This document shows positions 27,055 through 36,050 of a stretch of DNA of 64,000 nt, one piece after another. Both the position numbers and the translations under genes were made by a program. Position 1 is the first letter of the stretch, and each line of letters begins with the position of its first letter. The notes under the pieces are model-generated. The model was not told the origin of the DNA and ran no database searches. It saw only the letters and a program-made list of their open reading frames with translations. The stretch covers positions 1 to 64,000 of the forward strand of contig NZ_JAHBBK010000001.1 of the NCBI RefSeq assembly GCF_018390515.1, written 5' to 3'. The stretch comes from Mucilaginibacter sp. Bleaf8. GTDB taxonomy: Bacteria; Bacteroidota; Bacteroidia; Sphingobacteriales; Sphingobacteriaceae.

Positions 27055-27765
27055 ATGAAATTTAAATATCAATATTTAGTTCTGGTGGCAATTATGTGGC
27101 TGGCTACCTCTTGTAAAAAAGATACTTATGATGCGCCTAAAATAACATTGAAAGGACGTTTGGTTTATAATGGAGAGTCCATCAACCTTGAATATAATCA
27201 GGTTCCGTTAGAACTTTATCAGCCCGGTTTTGGTAAAACCGGAGCTATCACCGCTACCTTTGCCCAGGATGGTACCTACTCAATGTTATTGTTTAGTGGC
27301 GATTATAAGCTAATTATCCCTAATGGCCAGGGGCCATTCCGTTGGAGTGAGAATGCAACAACCAATAGGAGAGATACCATGAATGTGAGTATCAACGGCG
27401 ACCAGACGCTGGATTTGAACGTAACGCCTTACTATCTAATAAGCAATCCGCAAATGGCTGTAAGTAACAGGGTGGTGACTGCCACATTCGGTATAAACAA
27501 AGTAATAACTGACGCTAACGCCCGCAATATTGAGCGTGTAACATTATATGTAAACAAAACGCAATTTGTATCAGGAGGTTCGGATTACAGTATTGTTGCC
27601 ACTGATTTGGCAGGAAGTGCCATATCAAATCTGAACAGTGTATCTATGAGTGCAACAGTACCCGCCATTGCACCCACTCAAAATTATGCATTTGCGCGTA
27701 TAGGTTTAAAAGTTCAAGGTATTGAGGATATGATTTTCAGTCCGGTACAAAAAATTCAGCTATAA
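27055..27765 (+). CDS. DUF3823-family surface lipoprotein (SusE-like position)
   Basis: A 236-residue lipoprotein (Cys20, LATSCKKD). An Ig-like N-terminal domain (about 28-130, ITLKGRLVYNGESINLEY...YSMLLFSGDYKLIIP) and a second beta domain match the DUF3823 proteins that follow SusD in many Sphingobacteriaceae and Bacteroides loci. It probably helps bind glycan at the surface. It begins 11 bases after susD. Confidence 0.85.
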   Translation: MKFKYQYLVLVAIMWLATSCKKDTYDAPKITLKGRLVYNGESINLEYNQVPLELYQPGFGKTGAITATFAQDGTYSMLLFSGDYKLIIPNGQGPFRWSENATTNRRDTMNVSINGDQTLDLNVTPYYLISNPQMAVSNRVVTATFGINKVITDANARNIERVTLYVNKTQFVSGGSDYSIVATDLAGSAISNLNSVSMSATVPAIAPTQNYAFARIGLKVQGIEDMIFSPVQKIQL

Positions 27766-27828
27766 TCCTAAGGGCCGTCCAACTGACGGCCCTTGTTTTA
27801 AATTGCTTTTAATTCTAACTCTATATAA

Positions 27829-29685
27829 ATGAAAAAAAGCCTGCTTATTTCTCTTTTATCAATTGTAAGCTTTGGTACAGTAAATGCCCAGCAAGGCCAA
27901 TGGAAACCCGTTGGTGATCGCATCATGTCGCCTTGGGCCGGCAAAGTTAATCCGCAGGCACCACTGCCCGAGTATCCGCGTCCGATGTTGGTCAGGAACA
28001 ATAACTGGAAAAATCTGAATGGATTGTGGAGTTATGCAATCGTGCCGAAATCACAAAACGAGCCGGCCAAATATGATGGTAAGATACTGGTGCCTTATGC
28101 AGTAGAATCAGCCTTGTCGGGCGTAGGCAGACCGGTTGGGAAAGATAGTTTGTTGTGGTATAAAAATACCGTAACCGTGCCATCATCCATGCGGTCCAAA
28201 AGCGTATTGCTGCACTTTGGGGCGGTTGACTGGCAAACTGAAGTATTTGTAAATGGTAAAAGCGCCGGAAAGCATGAGGGCGGATTTGATCCGTTTACCT
28301 TAGATATTACGCCTTATTTAGCTAAGGGCACTAAGCAGGAAATTAAAATTCGTGTATGGGACCCGACCGATGACGGCCCGCAGCCGCGGGGCAAGCAGGT
28401 TAAAAAGCCGGATGGCATTTGGTACACGCCGGTTACCGGCATATGGCAAACTGTTTGGTTAGAAGCTGTGCCTAAAACCTACATTGTATCAACCAAACAA
28501 ACGCCCAACATTGATGAGCAAACCATTAAGGTAGCGGCAAGCGTAAAAAATATTTTACCCGGCGATAAACTTAGTATAGAAGTGATGGACGGGCAGCGGC
28601 GTGTAGCACAAACGCAGATTGATGCAAGCGACTCTGCGGCCATTAAACTATCGGATCAGAAATTATGGTCGCCGGCAAGTCCGTTTTTGTACGATTTGCG
28701 CATTACCCTGCTGCGTAATAAAAAACCGGTTGATCAAATACAAAGCTATTTTGCCATGCGCAAAATTTCAATGGCTCCTGATGCAAAAGGTATTCAACGG
28801 TTAATGCTCAACAATCAGTTTCTGTTCCAGTATGGCCCGCTCGATCAAGGATGGTGGCCTGATGGTTTGTACACGCCGCCTACAGAGGAGGCAATGGTGT
28901 ATGATATTGATCAGCTCAAAAAAATGGGTTTCAACATGATCCGCAAACATATTAAGGTAGAGCCAGCCAGGTATTATACCTATTGCGATAAGCAAGGTAT
29001 GCTTTTATGGCAGGATATGCCAAGCGGTGATTTAGGTAACGGCTGGGGCAACAACCCAGGTGTATATGACCAGGCCACCGATAAAGACCGCACGCCTGAG
29101 TCAGAAGGATACTATCGTAAAGAGTGGAACGCTATTATTAATACCTTATATAACAACCCATGCATTGTGATATGGACACCGTTTAACGAAGCTTGGGGGC
29201 AATTCAAGACCGAAGAAATAACCGAGTGGACCATGAAAAAAGATCCATCAAGGTTAGTAAACAGCGCCAGTGGCGGTAATTATTTCATGACCGGCCATAT
29301 GGTTGATTTGCATAATTATCCGCACCCGGCTATGCCACGGCCTGAGCTTTTCGGTAAATATGTAGCTTTGGTTTTGGGTGAATTTGGCGGCTTGGGCTGG
29401 CCGGTAGAAGACCATATATGGCAAAGCACGCGTAACTGGGGGTACCAGAACTTCAAAAAACCCGAAACGCTACTGAAAAAGTATATCACCTTTACCGATC
29501 GCTTACAAGAGCTCATTAAACGAGGCCTTTCGGCTGCGGTATATACGCAAACCACCGATGTGGAAGGGGAAGTAAACGGATTTATGACCTATGACCGCAA
29601 GGTTACTAAAATGCCAGTCGATCTACTGCACAAAGAGCATATGAAACTATATGACGCTGCCTTAGTAACACCGGCTTCTAAATAA
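27829..29685 (+). CDS. Glycoside hydrolase family 2 protein (beta-galactosidase/beta-glucuronidase-like)
   Basis: A 618-residue exported enzyme (signal ends ...TVNAQ). Domains: GH2 sugar-binding jelly roll (about 45-195, NGLWSYAIVP, VLLHFGAVDWQTEVFVNGK), Ig-like GH2 domain (about 200-310), and TIM barrel (about 320-600). The acid/base Glu454 lies in WTPFNEAWGQ and the likely nucleophile Glu518 in LGEFGGLGW. GH2 enzymes release terminal beta-galactose, beta-glucuronate, beta-mannose or related sugars; the substrate cannot be fixed from sequence. Without the C-terminal Bgal small-chain domain of LacZ it is a short GH2. It probably works in the periplasm on oligosaccharides imported by the SusCD pair. 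Confidence 0.92.
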   Translation: MKKSLLISLLSIVSFGTVNAQQGQWKPVGDRIMSPWAGKVNPQAPLPEYPRPMLVRNNNWKNLNGLWSYAIVPKSQNEPAKYDGKILVPYAVESALSGVGRPVGKDSLLWYKNTVTVPSSMRSKSVLLHFGAVDWQTEVFVNGKSAGKHEGGFDPFTLDITPYLAKGTKQEIKIRVWDPTDDGPQPRGKQVKKPDGIWYTPVTGIWQTVWLEAVPKTYIVSTKQTPNIDEQTIKVAASVKNILPGDKLSIEVMDGQRRVAQTQIDASDSAAIKLSDQKLWSPASPFLYDLRITLLRNKKPVDQIQSYFAMRKISMAPDAKGIQRLMLNNQFLFQYGPLDQGWWPDGLYTPPTEEAMVYDIDQLKKMGFNMIRKHIKVEPARYYTYCDKQGMLLWQDMPSGDLGNGWGNNPGVYDQATDKDRTPESEGYYRKEWNAIINTLYNNPCIVIWTPFNEAWGQFKTEEITEWTMKKDPSRLVNSASGGNYFMTGHMVDLHNYPHPAMPRPELFGKYVALVLGEFGGLGWPVEDHIWQSTRNWGYQNFKKPETLLKKYITFTDRLQELIKRGLSAAVYTQTTDVEGEVNGFMTYDRKVTKMPVDLLHKEHMKLYDAALVTPASK

Positions 29686-29751
29686 CATCACTTAAATATA
29701 AATCTTATCTCATTACAAAATAGTTACCGTTTAACATATTACTTATAAATA

Positions 29752-32253
29752 ATGACGAAAACATCAACCGTCCATCGTATCTGCACTACTTTCAAAAACA
29801 GGTATGTCAAATTACTTAGCCTGTCGCTGGCACTGGCAACAAGTGCACAGGCACAAGTTAGCAAGGCGCCTGCTTATCCGCTTATTACGCACAACCCTTA
29901 CTTTAGCGTTTGGTCAAACACCGATACATTAAACAAATCGGTAACGCACCATTGGACAGGGCAGGAGCAATCTTTATTGGGGGTTGTAAAAGTTGACAAC
30001 CAATTTTACCGTTTCATGGGTCAGGCCGAAATACAGTATAAGCCTGTATTGTCCATTGCCGAAGAGCAACCATACAGCTGCCAATACCTGATTGATGCGC
30101 AACCCGCAAGCGGTTGGCAAAATGCAGACTTTAATGATGCCGATTGGAAATCAGGTGCAGCACCATTTGGTGATGACCGTGCCAAGGCGGGTACAGCCTG
30201 GACCGGCTCAGATTTGTGGATGCGCCGCAAATTTACTTTAGATAAGCTGCCCGAGGGGCAAATGATGCTACGTGTTTTTCATGATGATGGCGCAGAGGTG
30301 TACTTGAACGGTCACTTAATTTCTACTATTCAAGGTGCAAACGGCGATTACGAGCCTTTCCCGTTAACAGCAGAAGCAAAATCGTTTCTGAAAACCGGGA
30401 ACAACGTTTTGGCAATTCATTGCAAAAATACCGGTGGCGGCAGTTGGCTGGATGCCGGATTAGAATACCAGGTAATCAGCAAGTCGCCAATTGACGTAAA
30501 GCTGGCCTCGCAAACCGGCGTGAATGTATCGGCTACCCAAACCACTTATAATTTCAAGTGCGGTGCAGTAGATATGAAGGTCGTATTTACATCGCCATTG
30601 GTATTAAATAACCTGGCCTTATTGGCCAATCCTGTATCTTATATTACCTATCAGGCGTCAAGTAACGACGGTAGGCAACATCAGGTGAGCATTCTGCAAG
30701 GCGTATCATCAAATTTGGCCGTTAACCGTCCGTATCAGGAAGTACAGGCTAATGCCTATACTAAAAACGGCTTTAATATTTTAAAAGCAGGTACAACCGA
30801 GCAGCCACTGCTGCAAAAGAGAGGCGATAACCTGCGGATTGACTGGGGTTACGTATACGTGGCCGCAGCCGGCGCTAAGCAGTATATCTCCTCATCTTCA
30901 GATGCTGAGCAATCTTTTTACAAAAGTCAGCTGAGTTCTGGTACCAACAGAACCGGGAAACAATTAATGCTGAATACGGTAATCCCTGTAGGGGCTGTGG
31001 GCAAAGCACCGGTAAGCAAATTCATCGCCGTTGGTTACGATGATTTATATTCTGTTCAGTATTTCACCAACAACTTAAAGCCTTGGTGGCGTAACTCACA
31101 GGGTGCAACAATGGATGGCGTGCTGAGCCAGTCTGTTAAAGATTATAACAGCGTGCTGGCGCAATGCCGTGCAACAGATAGCAAAATTTACCAGGATGCA
31201 AAAGCAGCCGGTGGCGAATCATATGCACAATTGGGTGTATTGGCTTATCGCCAGAGTGTAGCTGCGCATCAGTTAGTAAAAAGCCCGGAGGGCGAACTGC
31301 TGTTCTTATCTAAAGAAAACTTCAGTAACGGTTCAATTAATACCGTAGACGTAACCTATCCATCTGCACCACTTTATCTGTTGTATAATCCCGAATTATT
31401 GAAGGGAATGCTGAACGGTATTTTCTATTACAGTGAAAGCGGTAAATGGACCAAGCCTTTCGCTGCGCACGATTTAGGTACCTATCCCATTGCTAATGGA
31501 CAAACCTATGGTGAAGATATGCCGGTTGAAGAATGTGGTAATATGATTATCCTGACTGCAGCCATAGTAAAAGCCGAAAAAAATCCGGCTTACGCAAAAA
31601 AGCACTGGAACACCTTAACTACCTGGACTAACTTTTTAGCACAGGCCGGTTTTGATCCGGAAAACCAGTTATGTACCGATGACTTTGCCGGTCACCTGGC
31701 ACACAATGCAAACCTTTCGGTTAAAGCTATAGTGGCTATCGGCGCATATGCGCAAATGGCAGCACAATTGGGCGACAATGCAACAGCCGCTAAATACACC
31801 GCCATGGCTAAAGAAATGGCACAAAAGTGGGAGCAGATAGCCAATGCAGGCGATCACTACGCGCTGGTATTCAAAAACAACGAAACCTGGAGCCAGAAAT
31901 ACAATATGGTTTGGGATAAGGTATTGAAGCTAAACCTGTTTCCGCAAAAAGTATATGATACTGAGTTGAAATATTACCTAACCAGGCAAAACGAATTTGG
32001 GTTACCGTTGGACAGCCGCAAAACCTACACCAAGTCTGACTGGATTTTGTGGACAGCGGCCATGGCCGATAACGCCAGCGATTTTAATGCGTTGGTAAAT
32101 CCGGTGTATCAGTTTGCTATAAAAACACCTTCGCGCGTACCACTTACCGATTGGCACGAAACTGTTGACGGCAGAATGATCGGTTTCCAGGCACGTAGTG
32201 TGGTAGGGGGGTATTTCATGAAAGTGTTACGAAATAAGATGGAACAGAAATAA
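29752..32253 (+). CDS. DUF4965-family 'glutaminase A-like' protein with an inserted jelly-roll domain
   Basis: An 833-residue exported protein (signal ends LATSAQAQ). N-terminal DUF4964-like strand region (about 35-90, PLITHNPYFSVWSNTD). An inserted galactose-binding-type beta-sandwich follows (about 105-245, DLWMRRKFTLDK...RVFHDDGAEVYLNGHLI). Then come the DUF5127 region and the C-terminal helical DUF4965/DUF1793 part (about 430-830, CTDDFAGHLAHNANLSVKA, DWILWTAAMADNASDFNAL). The family is named after fungal glutaminase A, but in Bacteroidota it occurs mainly in glycan loci and has a six-hairpin fold like many glycosidases. A glycosidic role is therefore as likely as amide hydrolysis. It follows the GH2 gene by 66 bases. 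Confidence 0.85.
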   Translation: MTKTSTVHRICTTFKNRYVKLLSLSLALATSAQAQVSKAPAYPLITHNPYFSVWSNTDTLNKSVTHHWTGQEQSLLGVVKVDNQFYRFMGQAEIQYKPVLSIAEEQPYSCQYLIDAQPASGWQNADFNDADWKSGAAPFGDDRAKAGTAWTGSDLWMRRKFTLDKLPEGQMMLRVFHDDGAEVYLNGHLISTIQGANGDYEPFPLTAEAKSFLKTGNNVLAIHCKNTGGGSWLDAGLEYQVISKSPIDVKLASQTGVNVSATQTTYNFKCGAVDMKVVFTSPLVLNNLALLANPVSYITYQASSNDGRQHQVSILQGVSSNLAVNRPYQEVQANAYTKNGFNILKAGTTEQPLLQKRGDNLRIDWGYVYVAAAGAKQYISSSSDAEQSFYKSQLSSGTNRTGKQLMLNTVIPVGAVGKAPVSKFIAVGYDDLYSVQYFTNNLKPWWRNSQGATMDGVLSQSVKDYNSVLAQCRATDSKIYQDAKAAGGESYAQLGVLAYRQSVAAHQLVKSPEGELLFLSKENFSNGSINTVDVTYPSAPLYLLYNPELLKGMLNGIFYYSESGKWTKPFAAHDLGTYPIANGQTYGEDMPVEECGNMIILTAAIVKAEKNPAYAKKHWNTLTTWTNFLAQAGFDPENQLCTDDFAGHLAHNANLSVKAIVAIGAYAQMAAQLGDNATAAKYTAMAKEMAQKWEQIANAGDHYALVFKNNETWSQKYNMVWDKVLKLNLFPQKVYDTELKYYLTRQNEFGLPLDSRKTYTKSDWILWTAAMADNASDFNALVNPVYQFAIKTPSRVPLTDWHETVDGRMIGFQARSVVGGYFMKVLRNKMEQK

Positions 32254-32266
32254 CAAGCATCTTAAC

Positions 32267-32297
32267 TTGTTGATATAGCCTAAGGCTATATCAACAA
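32267..32297 (+). terminator. Hairpin after the DUF4965 gene
   Basis: A 14-bp perfect stem (32267-32280 with 32284-32297) with a three-base loop, 13 bases after the stop. It has no long T-run of its own but stands directly before a second, larger hairpin. Confidence 0.6.
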
Positions 32298-32340
32298 ACC
32301 AAAAATGGCCGAACTTAACTGTTCGGCCATTTTTGGTTTT
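32297..32340. terminator. Bidirectional rho-independent terminator between convergent genes
   Basis: An 18-bp perfect stem (32297-32314 with 32321-32338), GC core TGGCCGAAC, flanked by A-run and T-run, so it works on both strands. It separates the plus-strand PUL from the convergent DUF1080 gene. Confidence 0.9.
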
Positions 32341-32355
32341 GTATGGTAGCTGATT

Positions 32356-33033
32356 CTACAGCTGTTTCAATTTAATGTTTTTGTAAGATACAACGGCACC
32401 GTGTGATTGTAGGGCGATGTGGCCTTTCTGATATTTTGCAAAGTTCTTCCAGTCTTTAAACTTGCTGTTATTCAGCAGTTCAGTCCATTCGGGGCTGTCC
32501 ATCTGTACATTGATCACCTCTTTGTTGTTCAGCCAAAAAGTAAGGTGGCCGTTCTGTTTGCGAATTCTGGCGGTATTCCATTGGCCGGCAGGTTTTGCAG
32601 CATCGGCAGGGGCAGCCTTTAAATCGTATAGTGAGCCCGCCAGGTGATTGGCTTTTTTATTGTCTTCGGCTTTTTCGTTATCCAATACCTGCATTTCAAT
32701 TCCCGACAGGTAAGTAGCACCCAAAGCCGGGTCTTCATGCACACCGAAAATAATACCGCTGTTGCCGCCTTCGGCAATCTTCCAGTCTAACGATAGGTCA
32801 AAGTTTTCATATTCTGCATCAGTAACCAAATCAGCCTGACCGGGCAATTTAGGATCAAGTTGCAAAGCGCCGTCAACAACTTTCCATGCGCCGGCATCTT
32901 GTTTAAGATAGGCATGCCAGCCGTTGGTGGTTTTACCGTCAAAAAGTTGCTGCCCGCTTTTTTTGCTTTGCGCAAACGACGTGTACTGTAGCATTGCTCC
33001 GATAGCAAGAGTACTTAAGATAAACTTTTTCAT
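32356..33033 (-). CDS. DUF1080 (3-keto-disaccharide hydrolase-type) protein
   Basis: A 225-residue exported protein (signal ends YTSFAQ). A single DUF1080 concanavalin-like beta-sandwich covers about residues 27-225: QQLFDGKTTNGWHAY, NSGIIFGVHEDPALG, LSGIEMQVLDN, GHIALQSHGAVVSYKNIKL. DUF1080 proteins include 3-keto-glycoside hydrolases/lyases that cleave sugars oxidised at C3. It stands alone on the minus strand, facing the double-DUF1080 operon across a 426-base gap that should hold both promoters. Confidence 0.9.
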   Translation of the reverse strand: MKKFILSTLAIGAMLQYTSFAQSKKSGQQLFDGKTTNGWHAYLKQDAGAWKVVDGALQLDPKLPGQADLVTDAEYENFDLSLDWKIAEGGNSGIIFGVHEDPALGATYLSGIEMQVLDNEKAEDNKKANHLAGSLYDLKAAPADAAKPAGQWNTARIRKQNGHLTFWLNNKEVINVQMDSPEWTELLNNSKFKDWKNFAKYQKGHIALQSHGAVVSYKNIKLKQL

Positions 33034-33459
33034 TTTAGTATAGAATGTAAATTTATGCGGTGAATGCCGCTAAGGTTGATAATTAATATTTATAAATAGA
33101 TGGTTAATAATTCTTCCAACAGCATATTGATTATCCATAGGTATTTTACAGGCATAAAGCACGGGTCACCATATAGATTATTTTAGGTTTTATAAATTGG
33201 TTGGGCGCTAACGCGGAGGTAAGATAGTAAATTTATTATTTCTGTATAATTAAATTTCTGGTTAAAGGGGAGCAGGGATTCCTTCGCTTCTATATGAGCA
33301 GATAACCGCGTTGCCAAAGCACATCTATAATTTAGTATGTAATAGTAAACGTATGCACGCCAAGTAAACGCTTCGCGTTTTATTTATAGTTATCTCTCTT
33401 TTAATTATAAAATTCCTATTTTAAACCGCCAATTAAAACCAAACTACATCGCCAAATCT
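33034..33459. other. Divergent promoter region, no gene
   Basis: 426 AT-rich bases between two divergent genes. No hairpin, repeat or clear -33/-7 pair was recognised; the region must carry the promoters of the DUF1080 gene and the oxidoreductase operon. Confidence 0.5.
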
Positions 33460-34818
33460 ATGAAACCAACCAGACGGGATTTTATCCGCCAGACTGCTGT
33501 GGCAGCCGCTGGAACCTACGTGGGCACTATCGGTATGAGTGCCAAAAGTTATGCAAATATTATAGGTGCAAACGACCGCGTTCGGGTAGGCGTTGTAGGC
33601 TTTTCCGACCGTTTCAGGCAAGCCCTGTTCCCGGCTTTTCAAGGCCATTATAAAGAGTTGAATTATGACATCGTTGCTGTATCTGATATCTGGAACCGCC
33701 GCCGCGATGAAGGGCAGGCTTTTCTGAAAGATAAATTGGGTCATGATGTTCAGGTTTGCCATAATAATGATGAGCTGTACAAGCTGAAAGATTTGGATGC
33801 CGTAATCATAAGTACAGCCGATTTTCAGCATGCACAACATGCCATTGAAGCCGTAAAGGCTGGTTGCGATGCTTATGTTGAAAAGCCATTTGCCGAAACT
33901 ATGGAAGATAACCGGGCTGCACTTAAAGCTATTAAAGCAGCCAATAAAATCGTGCAGATCGGTTCGCAGCGCCGTAGCGGATCTAACTATCACGCTGCAG
34001 CAAAGTATATCCAATCGGGTAAGTTTGGTAACATTACGATGGTTGATTTAACTTGGAATGTAAACCAGCCCGGCAGGTGGCGGCGGCCCGCATTGGTAGG
34101 CCAGATCAAAGAATCAGACACCGACTGGAAGAGATTTTTAATGAACCGGCCTTATGAGGCCTGGGACCCGCGAAAGTATCTGGAGTACCGCCTTTTCTGG
34201 CCATACTCTTCCGGGATGCCGGGGCAATGGATGAGTCATCAGATTGATACCGTGCACTGGTTTAGCGGGCTTAAGCATCCGCGTAGCGTAGTGGCCAATG
34301 GCGGTATTTATCAGTGGAATGATGGCCGCCGTAATTGGGATACCACAACAGCGGTGTTTGAGTATGGCCCGTTGGATAATAAGGAAGGCGGCTTTCAGGT
34401 GGTTTTCAGTTCGCGTATGCACAATGGCGATGAAAAGCCGGCCGAGATATATTATTCTGTAGGCGGCGAGCTCAACTTAATTACCAATAAGGTTAGTCCA
34501 GCTGGCGGTTTGCAAGAAAAGCCTGCGGCCGACATGGGTATGAAACCGGTATTGCTGAGTGAAGAAACCTTGGCCGATCCATCCGTAAAGGCTGTTGCAT
34601 CTGCCAACACCGGGGCCGACCAGCTTACATCCAATCATATGCGCAATTGGATGGAGTGCATTCGTAGCCGTAAGCAACCCAATGCGCCGGTAGAAGCAGG
34701 CTACAGCCATTCTATCGCTACCATTATGACCAACGCGGCCGTTCGCACAGGTGCTAAGGCAACCTTCAACGAACAAACGCAGGAAGTAATGGCTGGTGGT
34801 AGGCCGTTTAAATATTAA
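33460..34818 (+). CDS. Tat-exported Gfo/Idh/MocA-family oxidoreductase
   Basis: A 452-residue protein with a twin-arginine signal (KPTRRDFIRQTAVAAAG). The Rossmann domain (about 38-165) shows VRVGVVGFSDRF and the family motif DAYVEKPFAETMEDN; the C-terminal alpha/beta domain follows (MSHQIDTVHWFSGLKHP). Members bind NAD(P) tightly, which explains export of the folded protein by Tat. In Bacteroidota such enzymes with DUF1080 partners oxidise or reduce C3 of glycosides in the periplasm. First gene of a four-gene operon; 14 bases before the next start. Confidence 0.92.
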   Translation: MKPTRRDFIRQTAVAAAGTYVGTIGMSAKSYANIIGANDRVRVGVVGFSDRFRQALFPAFQGHYKELNYDIVAVSDIWNRRRDEGQAFLKDKLGHDVQVCHNNDELYKLKDLDAVIISTADFQHAQHAIEAVKAGCDAYVEKPFAETMEDNRAALKAIKAANKIVQIGSQRRSGSNYHAAAKYIQSGKFGNITMVDLTWNVNQPGRWRRPALVGQIKESDTDWKRFLMNRPYEAWDPRKYLEYRLFWPYSSGMPGQWMSHQIDTVHWFSGLKHPRSVVANGGIYQWNDGRRNWDTTTAVFEYGPLDNKEGGFQVVFSSRMHNGDEKPAEIYYSVGGELNLITNKVSPAGGLQEKPAADMGMKPVLLSEETLADPSVKAVASANTGADQLTSNHMRNWMECIRSRKQPNAPVEAGYSHSIATIMTNAAVRTGAKATFNEQTQEVMAGGRPFKY

Positions 34819-34832
34819 GTTAATTATAAGTA

Positions 34833-36050
34833 GTGAGTAGAAGAACTTTTATAAAACAAACAGGGGTACTTGCCGGGGGCTTATTGTTGCATAGCGAGTT
34901 AAGCAATGCATTTGCTGTGCCTAAGGCTTTGGGTATACTGAATGTAGGTGTGATTGGCTGCGGCGACCGCGGCAAGGGGCTGATGGCCGTTATGAACGAG
35001 GCTAAAGATCAGTTCAGAATAACAGGTATTTGTGACGTTTTGGATTTCAGGATTAATGAGGCACGTAAAATGATACCTGACGAGAAACCAACCGCTTACA
35101 AAGATTACCGGCAGCTGCTGGATAACAAAAGTATTGATGTCGTTATTATAGCAGTGCCATTGAATATGCACTATCAAATTGCTGCCGATGCCCTGGCGGC
35201 GGGCAAGCATATTTACCTGGAAAAAACCATGACCTACAACATACCGCAGGCGCAAAACTTAGTTGCACTGGCGGCCAAGCATCAAGGTCAAATACTGCAG
35301 GTGGGGCACCAGTATCGCTATACGCCCTTGTATTTCAAGGTAAAGGAAATGATTGAAAAAGGGTACCTGGGCAAGGTGGTGCAAATAGATTGCCGGTGGG
35401 ATCGTAACTGGAACTGGCGGCGTGCCGTGCCGGAGCCCTCGCTTGAGAAAAAGATTAACTGGCGGATGTATAAAGAATATTCTGGAGGCTTGGTGGCCGA
35501 ATTGCTTTCGCACCAGATTGATTTCATAAACTGGGCGTTTAATACGCATCCCGACCAGATATTGGCCGCCGGTGGCATTGACTATTACAAAGATGGCCGC
35601 GAAACTTTTGATAACGTACAGGTGCTGTTCAGGTATGCGAAAGACGGCATGATAGGCAACTTTGGCGCTACCTGCGGCAATGCGCACGATGGTTACATCT
35701 TTCGGATAAAAGGCACTAAGGGCATGGTTTCGCTGCTGATGGACGAAGGTATTTACTATCCCGAAAGAGATGCCCGCAAGGAACTGGAAACGGTAGACGG
35801 CGTTACAGGCGCTACAAAAATTACCTGGAACAAAGATGGCGGCATTCCCATCCTGAAAGAAAAAACCCGTGATGGAAGCTGGTACGCCTTAACCGACTTT
35901 TATCAGTGCATAGCACAAAAAAAGCAGCCGGTATCTAATGTGTATACCGGTGCCACAACAGCTATATGTGTTCATTTGGCTAACAATGCTTTATATACCA
36001 ATACGCCCGAAACCTGGAAATCAACCTATAATTTTCAAAGACAATCATGA
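34833..36050 (+). CDS. Tat-exported Gfo/Idh/MocA-family oxidoreductase with a DxxTGAT motif
   Basis: A 405-residue protein. The start is GTG (34833), giving the twin-arginine signal MSRRTFIKQTGVLAGG. Rossmann domain about 32-150 (GILNVGVIGCGDRGKG, KHIYLEKTMTYN) and C-terminal domain with GLVAELLSHQIDFINW. Near the C-terminus stands VDGVTGATK (Asp322 to Thr328), which fits the Dxx(S/T)GAT consensus at which ApbE attaches FMN, and further on NVYTGATTA. An apbE gene is the last gene of this operon, so covalent flavinylation is possible though unproven. It overlaps the next gene by four bases (ATGA). Confidence 0.92.
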   Translation: MSRRTFIKQTGVLAGGLLLHSELSNAFAVPKALGILNVGVIGCGDRGKGLMAVMNEAKDQFRITGICDVLDFRINEARKMIPDEKPTAYKDYRQLLDNKSIDVVIIAVPLNMHYQIAADALAAGKHIYLEKTMTYNIPQAQNLVALAAKHQGQILQVGHQYRYTPLYFKVKEMIEKGYLGKVVQIDCRWDRNWNWRRAVPEPSLEKKINWRMYKEYSGGLVAELLSHQIDFINWAFNTHPDQILAAGGIDYYKDGRETFDNVQVLFRYAKDGMIGNFGATCGNAHDGYIFRIKGTKGMVSLLMDEGIYYPERDARKELETVDGVTGATKITWNKDGGIPILKEKTRDGSWYALTDFYQCIAQKKQPVSNVYTGATTAICVHLANNALYTNTPETWKSTYNFQRQS